Below, in pieces: positions 44,782-54,256 of a DNA stretch of 64,000 nt. Made by a program: the position numbers and the translations under genes. The stretch lies in NCBI RefSeq assembly GCF_015461835.1, contig NZ_JACOPX010000010.1, positions 186,001 through 250,000 of the forward strand, read 5' to 3'. Source of the DNA: Pseudomonas neuropathica. Its GTDB lineage: Bacteria; Pseudomonadota; Gammaproteobacteria; Pseudomonadales; Pseudomonadaceae. The first letter of the stretch is position 1; the number at the start of each line of letters is the position of its first letter. Under the pieces are notes generated by a model. That model saw only the letters and a program-made list of their open reading frames with translations. It had not been told where the DNA came from and did no database searches.

Positions 44782-47487
44782 TTATGTGCCATGCGCAAGA
44801 CTGGCCCACTGCCCGATAAAGTCGCCAATTCTGCGCTCAATATCACTCTCAACGGTCCGCAGCCGCAGAATGGGAATGCCACTTCTAGCCAGAATCTCGT
44901 TTTTCATGGCGTCCCGAGCGGCCTGCACGGGTCGGTCATGGTAGCCGCCATCGACTTCGATCACCCCTATCGGTTGCTTGCCCACTTTGAAATAAATCAC
45001 GAAATCGCAACTGGCGCGCCGCATGAACGCTCGCTGCTCCTCTGTCCAGCCGAGGCCTACCGGGGATGCAAGCTTATCCAGCTGGATCTGTGTGTGGTAC
45101 TTCAATGCCTGGCACGCCGGGGCGGACAGCGCTTCGCGCAGCAACTGTGCCACGATCTGCTCGGACCTGTAGCGTGAATCCTCGGGCCGCAAGCGGGCGT
45201 CCAGGCGTGCCAGAGACTGATCGTACTCGCGGTACAGCAAGTCGAATGCCGACACCACGGGCGCGCGCACGATCTGCTCGTCTTGCGCGTAATAGCTGAT
45301 ATAGCGAATCAGCGCGGCGATATGCCCATTGTTGTCCGTGAACACCTCGTCGCCGGTCACCAGGGTAAAGCGATGTTTGGCCCGCGAAACGGCCACGTTG
45401 ATCATGCGGGGGTCGTCGACGAAATCCAGGCGTGTACGCGCCTGGTTGTAGCGTTTCTTGTCGAGCACGGTGGAAAACACGATCTCGTCGCATTCGCGCC
45501 CCTGAAACTTGTGCACGGTGTCCTTGACGAAATCCGCCGGCAAGTGCGTGCCGGACAGGCTGACTTGTGCCCTGTACGGGGCAATGTAACCGCGGCCTTC
45601 GCCGTCTGTTCCGACGGGTTGCCCTTCCTCCTCAAGCACCTTCAACAGAGAGTCCAGTTCCCGAAGGTTGGTGTTCTGCCTGGCGTGGTTGCCCTTGGCG
45701 GTCACCACCAGGCGCAGGGGTTCTTCGCCGTTGTCCTCGGTCATCGGCACCAATGCGTTGTCGTAGAACTGCTGGTTGCAGAACTGGATGATCCTGGGGT
45801 GGCAGCGGTAATGTTCTTTCAGCAGGGTTCTGGGCAGTGCGTCCTGGAACACGGCAATGCATGAATCCAGCAAGCTGTAGCGCTCGCAATCGTAGGCCTC
45901 CGCAGGCGCTTGAAGCCCAAGTTTCACAGGGATATGCGGCAACTGGCGGTTGTCGCCCACGACGATCAGGTTCTTGGCGCAGCCCAGGGGCAGGATGCCC
46001 GGCACGATGTCCTGCAAAGAGGCTTCGTCGATGATCACGTAGTCGAGGACCGCTCCCGGCGCGATCGAATTGACGATGGAGTGCGTGCCGCTGCCCAGGA
46101 TTGGGAAGCGCTGCATAAAGGTATCGAAACGCTCATGGTAGGTTTTGACATCAAAGCTGTCCGACGGCATTACCTGAAGTTGCATATGGCGCTTGAGATG
46201 CTGCATCGAAGCGGTTGTGAGTTCGTTGAGCAGCGCCGTGAAATTCGCGCGTGCCAATGCTTCGCGACACTCGCGCAGCTGCGCTTCTTTGTCGCGCAGC
46301 GACTGGTCGTAATAATGCATTTGCAGTGCATGGAAAACGGCCATCCGCGCCTCGCCGTCGGCAAATGGCCTGGTGCGAAAAATCCTGAATTTGAACAGTA
46401 GCTCGATACGGTCTTTGAGATGAATGCGCTGCTCGCCGAGGTAAGCCAGGTAGGCCATGAGGTCCGCCGTCTTGCGCGGCGTCAGGCCGTATTTGTCGAG
46501 CGAGCCTGTGATCGGCACAGCGCTTTCTGCCTGCCACTGCTGCAGGTAGCGTCGCTCGATGACCAACTCGTCCAGCTCGATTTGCAGCTGCGCCGCCCTG
46601 TTGTGGTTTTGGAGATGCTGTTTCAAACGGGCCAGCAAGGCCTGAATCTCATCCAGGGACAGTGCCGGCTCCGGCGCACTTGACGGCCACGCAGGCAGAT
46701 CGGCGAAGAAGGCCTTGCGTTTGTCCTGGTTGCCAAGCTTCGCGACCAAGTGGCCCAGGCCGTATTTCTCCAGTTTTTCGTAGACGTTTTCCACGGCAGC
46801 ATTGTTGTTGGACAACACCGCGACCGTCTGCCCACGTAGCAGAATATTGGCAAGGACGTTGAGGATTGTCTGGGTCTTGCCGGTGCCTGGCGGGCCTTCG
46901 ATTACGCTGACTTGCGCGCTGAATGCCCGCTCGACGGCCTGAAGCTGACTCTCGTTCAGGCCGAATGGATAGATGAGCCCCTGCCCCGGCGCCAGCGTGC
47001 CGTTGCGCCCGGTACAGTAGGCTTGCAAGGCTGTGCCAGCGATGGCCGGCAGTTTTTCGAGCTGGCGCACCACATTGTCGGCAATTTCACGATCATTCTG
47101 CGACTTGGCGTGATGCTGTCGGGCGCTCGCCACGGTAGCGAGGTAGCGGAAGACCGGCGTGTCCTTCATCGGTGTCGGAGCGGAAAAGCCGATGCCGTCC
47201 ATCTTGTAGACATAGGGCTTTTTACTGTCCGGGTAGTGCACAACGGCATAGCGCTCACCGTAAATCGTAGCGCTGGCGATGGGCTTGGTGCTGCCGCGCT
47301 GGTGCAGCAAGGCATTGCTCAACTCGCGGGTGGGTGAAACCAGGCAATCACTGAGCGGGCGGGTGTATTTTTTCCTGGAGGGGTAGTGACAGGTCAGCTC
47401 CAGAAATGCGTCCTTGTCGCTCCAGCGAATCGCCCAGTCGCTGATCTTTGCGGTTTTGTCCTCACCATCCATCTGAATCGAAGCCAT
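44782..47487 (-). CDS. SF1 (UPF1-like) helicase fused to a C-terminal PD-(D/E)XK-like nuclease domain
   Basis: A 901-residue protein. The Walker A GPPGTGKTQTILNVLANIL lies near residue 200 and VLSNNNAAVENV is motif Ia. VIIDEASLQDI is the DExx box, with HYRCHPRIIQF near 587, TVHKFQGRECDEIVF and NVAVSRAKHRFTLVTGD as motifs IV-VI. The last 110 residues look like DUF2726: CDFVIYF, then VIEVDGGYHDR and RSGIPILRL, the D...E-x-D core of a restriction-type nuclease. I chose the ATG at 47487 (GAGG upstream). Helicase-nuclease fusions of this kind are common in phage-defence systems; that role is inferred. Confidence 0.85.
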   Translation of the reverse strand: MASIQMDGEDKTAKISDWAIRWSDKDAFLELTCHYPSRKKYTRPLSDCLVSPTRELSNALLHQRGSTKPIASATIYGERYAVVHYPDSKKPYVYKMDGIGFSAPTPMKDTPVFRYLATVASARQHHAKSQNDREIADNVVRQLEKLPAIAGTALQAYCTGRNGTLAPGQGLIYPFGLNESQLQAVERAFSAQVSVIEGPPGTGKTQTILNVLANILLRGQTVAVLSNNNAAVENVYEKLEKYGLGHLVAKLGNQDKRKAFFADLPAWPSSAPEPALSLDEIQALLARLKQHLQNHNRAAQLQIELDELVIERRYLQQWQAESAVPITGSLDKYGLTPRKTADLMAYLAYLGEQRIHLKDRIELLFKFRIFRTRPFADGEARMAVFHALQMHYYDQSLRDKEAQLRECREALARANFTALLNELTTASMQHLKRHMQLQVMPSDSFDVKTYHERFDTFMQRFPILGSGTHSIVNSIAPGAVLDYVIIDEASLQDIVPGILPLGCAKNLIVVGDNRQLPHIPVKLGLQAPAEAYDCERYSLLDSCIAVFQDALPRTLLKEHYRCHPRIIQFCNQQFYDNALVPMTEDNGEEPLRLVVTAKGNHARQNTNLRELDSLLKVLEEEGQPVGTDGEGRGYIAPYRAQVSLSGTHLPADFVKDTVHKFQGRECDEIVFSTVLDKKRYNQARTRLDFVDDPRMINVAVSRAKHRFTLVTGDEVFTDNNGHIAALIRYISYYAQDEQIVRAPVVSAFDLLYREYDQSLARLDARLRPEDSRYRSEQIVAQLLREALSAPACQALKYHTQIQLDKLASPVGLGWTEEQRAFMRRASCDFVIYFKVGKQPIGVIEVDGGYHDRPVQAARDAMKNEILARSGIPILRLRTVESDIERRIGDFIGQWASLAHGT

Positions 47488-47595
47488 ATTCCTCGTCCCT
47501 ATACGCATGACATCCGGCTTCGCTTCGCGCCGGACGCTACCTCTCCAAGAGGTGACATATTGCCATCATTGCCTGCAAGGTCGATAGCCCGGCCG

Positions 47596-49179
47596 TTAAC
47601 GCGCCCGCAGCGCCGGACGCAGTGACGAGTCGCCGAGCAGATGCAGGGTTTCTTCAAGGACGTCGACGTCGGCGATGAGGCTGGCGAAATCCCAGTAGCG
47701 GTTGAACGTATCGGATGTGCGGTGGTAGGTGTTCGAGTCATAGAAATCATGCCGCTTGATGCCTTCCTCAATGCCTCCTTTGAGCAAATCGTCGCCAGTG
47801 CTCACCTGCACCGTGGGGATATCAATTTTGGCGAAACTTGCCTGATCGGAGCGAAAAAAATATCCCGCCGAAGGCTCTTCATCGAGGCTGATTTTGCGCC
47901 CGAGGGTGTGGGCAGCGCTGACAAACACCTCGGGCAAATCGGACTGATCGCCGTCCACCAGAAACAGGTCACGGGTCCTGCCAATCGGTACGAAACCATC
48001 GACATTGAGCGCCGCCACCACATCCAGCCCCGTCTCGCGGATCAACTGTGCGACCCGTGCGGAACCGTGCATTCCGACCTCCTCGGCAGACGTCCAGGCA
48101 AAGAGCACCGTGCGCCGCAGCGGCGCCGTGGCGGACAGACGCCTGGCCAGCTCAAGCAAGACCCCCACACCGATCGCGTTATCGACAGCGCCGGGGTAAT
48201 AGCCTCTGCCGTCGGCGGTTTTGCCGAGGTGATCCAGGTGCGCGCAGAACAGGACACACTGGCGGGGAAACAGTCGGCCCTTTTTCATCGCCAGCACATT
48301 CCGGCAATGCCGAATGACAATGTCGCAATCGAGCCGCAGTTGCAGGTGTGCATCGAGCCGGCAGGGGCGTCCCGCGATTGGCCTGGGGGCAGCGATGAAT
48401 GCATCAAGGTCAACACCGCCGTCGGCTAACAATCGCCGGGCAAACCGTTCGCTGCAGAACCCTTCGAAATCCAGCCGACTGCGCACAGCGTGCGGAAGAA
48501 AGCGAAACGGCCGGCGCATTTCGTCCTGCACAAGGTGAAACGCGCTGCCGAACAGTTCATCGGTGTGGACGATAATGACGCCCGCCGCACCCTGGCGGGC
48601 CGCTTCCTCGTATTTGTATTCCCAGCGCCCGTAGTAACTCATGCGCTGGCCGAGGAACAGTTCGCCTCCCGGGCTGTTGCGTCCAGGATCATTGGGTAAC
48701 ACCACGACCACTTTGCCGACGACATCCAGTCCGGCGTAATCGTCCCAGTCGAACTGCGCAGCGACAATGCCATAGCCGACAAAGACCAAAGGCGCGTGGT
48801 CGAGCCAAACCCTGGTTTGCTGTGAGCGAATCAGCAGTTCATCGTCCTGTTCGAGGTCGTAGCGGGTATCACCCTGAATAATCGTCCGACAACTTTCGGC
48901 GCCGGATCGCGCCGTGGCGCAACCGAGGGGTACTGACTGGAACAGGCCCCGGCGGCCCTGCCAGGGCGTCAACCCCAGTGCCCGTACTTTTCGCGCAATC
49001 CACAGGGAGGCTCGCCACGCACCCGGCTCCCCTGCCCCGCGCCCGGCAAAACGGGCGCCGGCCAGGGTTCGACAGGCGTCGGCGAGCGCTGCCGCATGCA
49101 GCTTGTTTTTCAGGTAACCGCGAAACACCGGGGCACGAGAGTTTTTTTGCCTGGTTTTTTTCAGGAGCGCGCGTCGCAT
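47596..49179 (-). CDS. M28-family zinc metallopeptidase, cytosolic
   Basis: A 527-residue di-zinc aminopeptidase-type protein, last of the micropeptide operon. All metal-site elements are visible: CAHLDHLG (first His and Asp), GAVDNAIGVG (bridging Asp), SAEEVGMHG (catalytic Glu), NVDG, and YHRTSD near the end. A PA-like insert lies between the N-terminal RFAGRGAGEPG and the first ligand. There is no signal peptide, unlike most M28 enzymes, so it should act inside the cell and could trim the micropeptide after modification. The ATG at 49179 has GGGGAG 5 bases upstream and overlaps the preceding gene by 19 bases. Confidence 0.88.
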   Translation of the reverse strand: MRRALLKKTRQKNSRAPVFRGYLKNKLHAAALADACRTLAGARFAGRGAGEPGAWRASLWIARKVRALGLTPWQGRRGLFQSVPLGCATARSGAESCRTIIQGDTRYDLEQDDELLIRSQQTRVWLDHAPLVFVGYGIVAAQFDWDDYAGLDVVGKVVVVLPNDPGRNSPGGELFLGQRMSYYGRWEYKYEEAARQGAAGVIIVHTDELFGSAFHLVQDEMRRPFRFLPHAVRSRLDFEGFCSERFARRLLADGGVDLDAFIAAPRPIAGRPCRLDAHLQLRLDCDIVIRHCRNVLAMKKGRLFPRQCVLFCAHLDHLGKTADGRGYYPGAVDNAIGVGVLLELARRLSATAPLRRTVLFAWTSAEEVGMHGSARVAQLIRETGLDVVAALNVDGFVPIGRTRDLFLVDGDQSDLPEVFVSAAHTLGRKISLDEEPSAGYFFRSDQASFAKIDIPTVQVSTGDDLLKGGIEEGIKRHDFYDSNTYHRTSDTFNRYWDFASLIADVDVLEETLHLLGDSSLRPALRAR

Positions 49180-49961
49180 GTCGGCTCCCCTTCCGCCGGC
49201 CACTTGAACAGTCGTGCGGCGTTGTCAAAGAACACTTGCCGGTGATACTGCTCGTCGATGGCACTGGCGCACGCGGCCACGTAGCCAGGGTAGTCGACGC
49301 TGGGCCAGCCCGATCCGAAGAGGAACCGCTCCGGTTTGCCGGTGTAATCGAGCATCCAGCGGATCGGTTCGACCATCAATCGGCCAAGCGTGGCTTGCGA
49401 AACGTCGCTTAGCGATCCTTCGATGATCGAACTCAGTTCGAGCCAGACATTGTGGTTTTTCGCCGCCAGCACAGCGGCATCGGTAAACCACGGGTTACCG
49501 CTGTGAACCAGAACGAAGTTCACGTCCGGGTGGTCCACGATGACCTCGTCCAAGCTGAGTGGATGGGCGTACTTGAGCTTGGAGCGATGCCAGCCTGTGT
49601 CGCCACTGTGGAACAGCACAGGAACATCAAACTCACGCGCCAGAGCGTACAGCGGCATGAGCCTGGGATCGTCAGCATGCACGTGCATAAATCCCAGATT
49701 GATTTTGATGGCCCCATAGATACCGCGCGCCAGTCCCTGCGCCAGCGACTCTGGCGACCACTCAGGCTGAGCGATGACCGCGCACCTGGCCACGCCCAGC
49801 GCCTGCAACTGCCCGGCATCGCAACCGGGGTTATGCGAATCCGTTACGGATGCGCGGATGTCGAAGCGCGCTTGCAGCGCCTTGAATGCTTGCAGACTGT
49901 CAGCTCGCGCAAATTCGGTATGCACATGCGCGTCGAAAACAGGCCCGGAATAACGACTCAT
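49161..49961 (-). CDS. Amidohydrolase-2-type metal-dependent hydrolase
   Basis: A 266-residue TIM-barrel hydrolase. It starts MSRYSGPVFDAHVHTE, with the H-x-H metal motif; further residues are VLFHSGD, VLVHSGNPW and FGSGWPSVDY, the His/Asp ligands of the amidohydrolase-2 group. It could hydrolyse an amide or lactone or decarboxylate a carboxylic acid. The ATG at 49961 has AAGGAAG 6 bases upstream. It lies between the ABC permeases and the M28 gene, so it is probably a tailoring or trimming enzyme; the substrate is unknown. Confidence 0.82.
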   Translation of the reverse strand: MSRYSGPVFDAHVHTEFARADSLQAFKALQARFDIRASVTDSHNPGCDAGQLQALGVARCAVIAQPEWSPESLAQGLARGIYGAIKINLGFMHVHADDPRLMPLYALAREFDVPVLFHSGDTGWHRSKLKYAHPLSLDEVIVDHPDVNFVLVHSGNPWFTDAAVLAAKNHNVWLELSSIIEGSLSDVSQATLGRLMVEPIRWMLDYTGKPERFLFGSGWPSVDYPGYVAACASAIDEQYHRQVFFDNAARLFKWPAEGEPTCDARS

Positions 49962-50024
49962 CGAAGACTTCCTTGTGTAGACGACCCTCATTGCCGCGCA
50001 TCCAGTTGCGCGGTTTCTCAAGCG

Positions 50025-50813
50025 CTAGCTGCTGGCACTGCTGTAAGAGCGCAGCGCAAACAGCCAGAACACCCGTGACAGACAAACAAACGCGACGGCA
50101 AAAAGCAGCGCGCCCATGACTTCCTGCCAGCCGACCATGCCCATCGCCGCCGCTACCGGGACATTGGAAACGAAATACACCGGGACCAGAAACGTCAGGA
50201 CCATGCGGACCGTCTGCGGAAACGCCGTGACCGGAAACCGCGCGATCTCCATGAGCGTGTAGCTGATGATCCAGACATCACCGATCTTCACAAACCAGAT
50301 CGACAAGGTGCAGGTAATCAGAAACAACGAGTAGAAGATCGCCACCCCTGCCGCCATCAACCCCAGAAACGCCGCGAGATTGCCCAGCCCTAGCGCACCT
50401 TCGCTGTGCATCGCATACACAACGACCGCGAGCCCGATCAATACGCGGGGCAGTTCCCAAAGGCTGATTTTCGAGCATGACACCAGAAACTGGCTGTCGA
50501 CCGGGCGCACCAGCATGTAGTCCAGATCCCCGGTGCGCACTTGCTCCGACAGCGCATGCAGGCTCGGAAACAGCCAGACCTCAAGCAAACCTTCCAGCAC
50601 CAGAGCCACGCCGAACAGCGCCAGTACCTGATGCAGGTTCCAGCCGCCCAGACTTCCGACTTCGCTGAACATGGCATCAAGGAAGTACAGCGCCAGGAGC
50701 ATCCCGACCACCGTGTTCAGGGCATTGGTGACGGCATTGATACGAAACTCCAGTTCCGCAAGCATCGAATGCCTGATCAGCGCCAGCAGCACTTTCAACG
50801 GTCGCAGGTTCAT
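50025..50813 (-). CDS. ABC-2-type permease, subunit 2 of a two-permease exporter
   Basis: A 262-residue membrane protein with six hydrophobic segments of the ABC-2 family (LALYFLDAMF, GLAVVVYAMHSEGAL, FYSLFLITCTLSIWF, GALLFAVAFVCLSRVFWLF). It starts on an ATGA overlap with the stop of the first permease, so the two are translationally coupled. Together with the ATPase encoded upstream it should form one exporter for the product of this operon. The two-permease plus one-ATPase layout is known for several peptide and drug exporters. Confidence 0.87.
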   Translation of the reverse strand: MNLRPLKVLLALIRHSMLAELEFRINAVTNALNTVVGMLLALYFLDAMFSEVGSLGGWNLHQVLALFGVALVLEGLLEVWLFPSLHALSEQVRTGDLDYMLVRPVDSQFLVSCSKISLWELPRVLIGLAVVVYAMHSEGALGLGNLAAFLGLMAAGVAIFYSLFLITCTLSIWFVKIGDVWIISYTLMEIARFPVTAFPQTVRMVLTFLVPVYFVSNVPVAAAMGMVGWQEVMGALLFAVAFVCLSRVFWLFALRSYSSASS

Positions 50814-51613
50814 ATGCCGGCCCCCGAAAAACGCTTCAACCCTTGGCGCCACAGCCCCCGACGCAGCCCCACCAGCAGCACCACCCAGAACAGTTGCACC
50901 GCAAACCCCTGCAGCAGATCGCCGTCGGCGGCCTTGCCGATCAGCACCTTGACCGGAAAATCCAGTGAGGCGGAAAACGGCAGCAGCGCCACCAGATGAC
51001 GGGTCGCTTCGGGAAACAGGTCAACCGGAATCAGCATGCCGCCCAGCACCGTGTACATCGACCAGACCATTGCATCCAGCGCCAGCGAATTGGCCATCCA
51101 GAACGCAAGCAGGCCGACGCAGTAATAGATATGGAAAATAATGATCCAGGCCAGCACCAGCGAGACGAGGAACAACGGTAATCGCCAGGCGACAGCTGCC
51201 AGGTCGATGGCAAACAACGAGGCGCCGACACAGAACACGGTGATGACGATCGGTGCGCGCACCACCATCTGCCCCAAATGCTCTGCCACGTGAAACCAGA
51301 AAGGTGCGACCGGTTTCAGCAGTCGACCGGACAGCGTGCCTTGGCGGATTTCGTCGTTCAGAACGAAGATGACCCATACGGCAGTCAGCTGTCTGACCAG
51401 ATAGATGCCGAGGAAATACGCCACGAAATCACTGGGCGCATAACCGCCGATGACCTTGTCCCGTGACAGCTCCCACCAGATCATCATCATGAACAACGGT
51501 GCGACGCCGCTGATCAACCAGACAAACAACTGCGCCCGGTAGACCACGGTCACCAGCACGCTTGTGCGCAGCAGGCGTCCGGCAATGCCGGGCCACGAAG
51601 CCAGCCCAACCAT
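50810..51613 (-). CDS. ABC-2-type permease, subunit 1
   Basis: A 267-residue membrane protein with about six hydrophobic segments (FVWLISGVAPLFMMMIW, FVAYFLGIYLVRQLTAVW, WRLPLFLVSLVLAWIIIFHIYYCVGL and others). The start ATG overlaps the ATPase stop (TAATG). The central hydrophilic stretch IRQGTLSGRLLKPV is typical of ABC-2 permeases paired with an ATPase of this group. Second gene of the export unit. Confidence 0.87.
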   Translation of the reverse strand: MVGLASWPGIAGRLLRTSVLVTVVYRAQLFVWLISGVAPLFMMMIWWELSRDKVIGGYAPSDFVAYFLGIYLVRQLTAVWVIFVLNDEIRQGTLSGRLLKPVAPFWFHVAEHLGQMVVRAPIVITVFCVGASLFAIDLAAVAWRLPLFLVSLVLAWIIIFHIYYCVGLLAFWMANSLALDAMVWSMYTVLGGMLIPVDLFPEATRHLVALLPFSASLDFPVKVLIGKAADGDLLQGFAVQLFWVVLLVGLRRGLWRQGLKRFSGAGI

Positions 51614-52599
51614 TACGCGTGCTCCTTTGGCAGCAGCAGGCGCGGAAACGCCTGCTCCAGGGAGGGCGTCTGGATCGAGATGTCTGTCACCGGAAAGTTC
51701 GCCAGCAGTTGCGCCACGGTGTCGGCGAATTGCTCTTCAGGCACCAACAGCTCGGCACTATCACTGTCCAGACTGAGCAGAGTGCCGTAAACGCTCAGTT
51801 CGTCACTGCCCACTTGCGAGGAAAAGCGCAGGCTGACCTGGCGTTCATTGACGTGCGCCTTGACCAGTGCCTGACGTGCGCCATCGAACACCACGCGTCC
51901 CTGATCCAGCACAATGACGCGGTTGGCCAATGCCTCGATGTCCGCCATGTAATGTGAGGTGAGAATAATCGTGGCGCCGGACTCGCGATTGTACTCAAGG
52001 AGGAATTTGCGGATGGCGACCTGCATCTCCAGATCGAGGCCGATGGTCGGCTCGTCGAGAAACAGGATACTCGGGCGATGCAGCAGCGACAGGATGAGCT
52101 CGCATTTCATCCGCTCGCCCAGCGACAGCTTCCTGACTGGACGCCGAATGATGTCACCGGCCGACAGCAACTGGCACAGCTCATCGATCCGGCGCCTGCA
52201 TTCGACAGGCGCAATATCGTACAGCGCACCATGAAGATGGAAGGACTCCAGCGCCGGCAGATCCCATGTCAGTTGCTGCTTTTGCCCCATCACCAGGGCA
52301 ATCGACTTGAGGAACTCCGCGCGCCGCTTGAACGGGTCATGGCCCAATACCGAAAGATGGCCGCCGCTCGGTCGCACGATACCCGAGAGCATTTTCAGCG
52401 TGGTGGTCTTGCCCGCGCCATTACCGCCGAGAAAACCGACCACTTCACCCGCGTCTATCGAGAAGGAAACATCCGTAACAGCCGGCACGTACGTCTTCTC
52501 GCGACGAAAGTAACGCAACAGGCTGCGCGACTGGTCGTCACGGGCCCGGTAAACCTCGTAAACCTTGCTGATACCACACAGCTCGATTGCTTTTGACAT
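51613..52599 (-). CDS. ABC transporter ATP-binding subunit
   Basis: A 328-residue ATPase with Walker A GGNGAGKTT near residue 58, Q-loop in MGQKQQLTWDL, signature LSLGERMKCEL, Walker B ILFLDEPTIGLD and H-loop TSHYM. A C-terminal extension of about 90 residues follows, as in DrrA-like drug-export ATPases. The ATG at 52599 has AGGA 7 bases upstream. It drives the two permeases encoded downstream and should export the operon's product. Confidence 0.92.
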   Translation of the reverse strand: MSKAIELCGISKVYEVYRARDDQSRSLLRYFRREKTYVPAVTDVSFSIDAGEVVGFLGGNGAGKTTTLKMLSGIVRPSGGHLSVLGHDPFKRRAEFLKSIALVMGQKQQLTWDLPALESFHLHGALYDIAPVECRRRIDELCQLLSAGDIIRRPVRKLSLGERMKCELILSLLHRPSILFLDEPTIGLDLEMQVAIRKFLLEYNRESGATIILTSHYMADIEALANRVIVLDQGRVVFDGARQALVKAHVNERQVSLRFSSQVGSDELSVYGTLLSLDSDSAELLVPEEQFADTVAQLLANFPVTDISIQTPSLEQAFPRLLLPKEHA

Positions 52600-52680
52600 A
52601 CCTATCCTTGAAATCCCGCATCCTTCACTTCGGTCAACACGCCAGCATGTAACGGTGGCGATCCCTGTATGTTGGCGTAC

Positions 52681-53499
52681 TCAGCCACGGCGAGCCAGCA
52701 GTTGATCGTGATGGGCTTGCACAGACAAACCGTCGTCGATCACCAGGCAAACCGCAGGCGCCAGACTCGATCGGGCCAACAGGCCGAGGCCGAGTACTTC
52801 TTGCAGTTTGAAACCGGCCGCCTGCAGCAACGCCTTCGTCCGATCGACGTCGACCGTGATCAGGTGCACCAGACACGGCGCCGCCATCAGAGCGGTCGAC
52901 GCGTTGCCAGGTAACGCCTGACGCTCAAGAAAGGCCAGACGCTGCTGGCCGATCATCAAGCGTCCCGGCTCCATTGCGATGCTGACCCGGTCATCCAGGT
53001 GTGTGAAGTAATGGTGTTGTTCCTGCTTCGGCCGGGCACAGAGCAATGACACTCCGCCGAGCGCAAACAAACCGTTATCCGAAACTTGAGTGGCAAGGTC
53101 GCCACCGATGCCGCGCACGTACTCGATGAGCGACACACTGACATCGCCCGTATCACCGGCGGGTAAGTTGGCGATCAGCCAGGCCGGCGCTGTCTCCCCC
53201 GCCGGAGCCTTGGCCGTCAGAGTCAGGGCTGCGCGCTGCGAGGGCAAAAGGCACGCCAGATGTGCCACCAGATCCGTTGAACACAGCCAGATTGAACAGC
53301 CTCGATCGCTCCCCGGCGCATTGCCCGTGCAGAACTCCAGATACCCGCCGCTCAAGCGGAAGAATGCGCTGACGCGGCCATCATCGTGACGCACTTGTCG
53401 CGTATGCGCCATGAAGCCTGCGCGAGTGAACTGACCGATGACCTCATCGAACAAGCCTTGCGACACGGGGTAGACGACGTGATCCAGATGGGAAATCAC
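52681..53499 (-). CDS. VOC-superfamily protein, glyoxalase-like, two-domain size
   Basis: A 272-residue protein with at least one vicinal-oxygen-chelate domain at the N-terminus (ISHLDHVVYPVSQGL; GGYLEFCTG near residue 48) and a weaker second half. The start is uncertain: I prefer GTG at 53499, with GGGGAAG 6 bases upstream, over an ATG at 53523 with no good site. The metal ligands are not all evident, so it may bind or carry the product rather than catalyse. A resistance protein that sequesters the product, as in bleomycin-binding VOC proteins, is an equal alternative. Confidence 0.68.
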   Translation of the reverse strand: MISHLDHVVYPVSQGLFDEVIGQFTRAGFMAHTRQVRHDDGRVSAFFRLSGGYLEFCTGNAPGSDRGCSIWLCSTDLVAHLACLLPSQRAALTLTAKAPAGETAPAWLIANLPAGDTGDVSVSLIEYVRGIGGDLATQVSDNGLFALGGVSLLCARPKQEQHHYFTHLDDRVSIAMEPGRLMIGQQRLAFLERQALPGNASTALMAAPCLVHLITVDVDRTKALLQAAGFKLQEVLGLGLLARSSLAPAVCLVIDDGLSVQAHHDQLLARRG

Positions 53500-53572
53500 C
53501 GGCGCCTTCCCCGCAAAGCACATCGCTCACCCGCTACACCTGGCGACTGCCGCAATGGTTTTTTGCGCTGCG

Positions 53573-54220
53573 TCACGCAGCTACGCCTGTCGAGGCTTTT
53601 GTGCCTCGGGTGCAGAGCGTTACGCCATGCTCGTGCACACCACCACGTTTCTCCTCCTGGCTGACGGCTTGCAGGCCAGCCGCTTCGAAAGCTTCGAGGA
53701 ATCGGCTGCGTGACCAGCGTGTCAGCTTGACCTCCAGCTCTTGCTCCCATCCCTGCGACTCTTCGCTTTCTTCGTAATAGTCCACCATGACAATCAGCTC
53801 GCCACCGGGCGCCAGCAGGCCGGCGGCTTTTTCGATAGCGGCGGTGACGTCTTCGAAGTAATAGAACACCTCCATGGAAAAAATCAGCTCAAACTGCATG
53901 CCCGCCGGTGGGCGCCAGTTCATGAAACTCTCGACATCGATGTCGACATTGTTGCAATCCTCGACTCTGGTTCTGCACATGCGCGCCATTTCCTGACTGA
54001 GCTCCACAGCCCGGCAATAGCCGTTTGCAAACTTCGAGCGAGTCATATACTCCAGGGCATATCCGTTGCCCGGACCGATCTCCAGGTAGCGACCTGTAGA
54101 CGATTCAAGCGCGGACAATACCGGCTCGACCCGTGCCCAATGCTCGCGCGCCATGTCCACCGCGCCATCCTCGATGGCCCATTCGTCGAAGAGCGTCTCG
54201 ACTTGCAGTTCGTGACTCAT
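53573..54220 (-). CDS. SAM-dependent methyltransferase (class I)
   Basis: A 215-residue Rossmann-fold methyltransferase. The SAM loop is YLEIGPGNGYAL near residue 44; the acidic end of strand 2 is AVELS, and motifs II/III are FSMEVFYYFED and LAPGGELIVMVDYYEE. AGGAG lies 7 bases before the ATG. No membrane or DNA-binding parts. In this operon it is the clearest modifying enzyme. The target could be the micropeptide's backbone, a side chain or its terminus; the sequence does not tell. Confidence 0.86.
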   Translation of the reverse strand: MSHELQVETLFDEWAIEDGAVDMAREHWARVEPVLSALESSTGRYLEIGPGNGYALEYMTRSKFANGYCRAVELSQEMARMCRTRVEDCNNVDIDVESFMNWRPPAGMQFELIFSMEVFYYFEDVTAAIEKAAGLLAPGGELIVMVDYYEESEESQGWEQELEVKLTRWSRSRFLEAFEAAGLQAVSQEEKRGGVHEHGVTLCTRGTKASTGVAA

Positions 54221-54256
54221 CCAACACTCCTGTTTACTGCCGGGGTTCGATCCACG

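Noticed and set aside
47509..47595. Inverted repeat between the M28 and helicase genes (TCCGG...CCGGA) as terminator
   Set aside because: The stem is short and interrupted and lacks a T-run, so read-through from the operon into the helicase gene cannot be excluded or shown.
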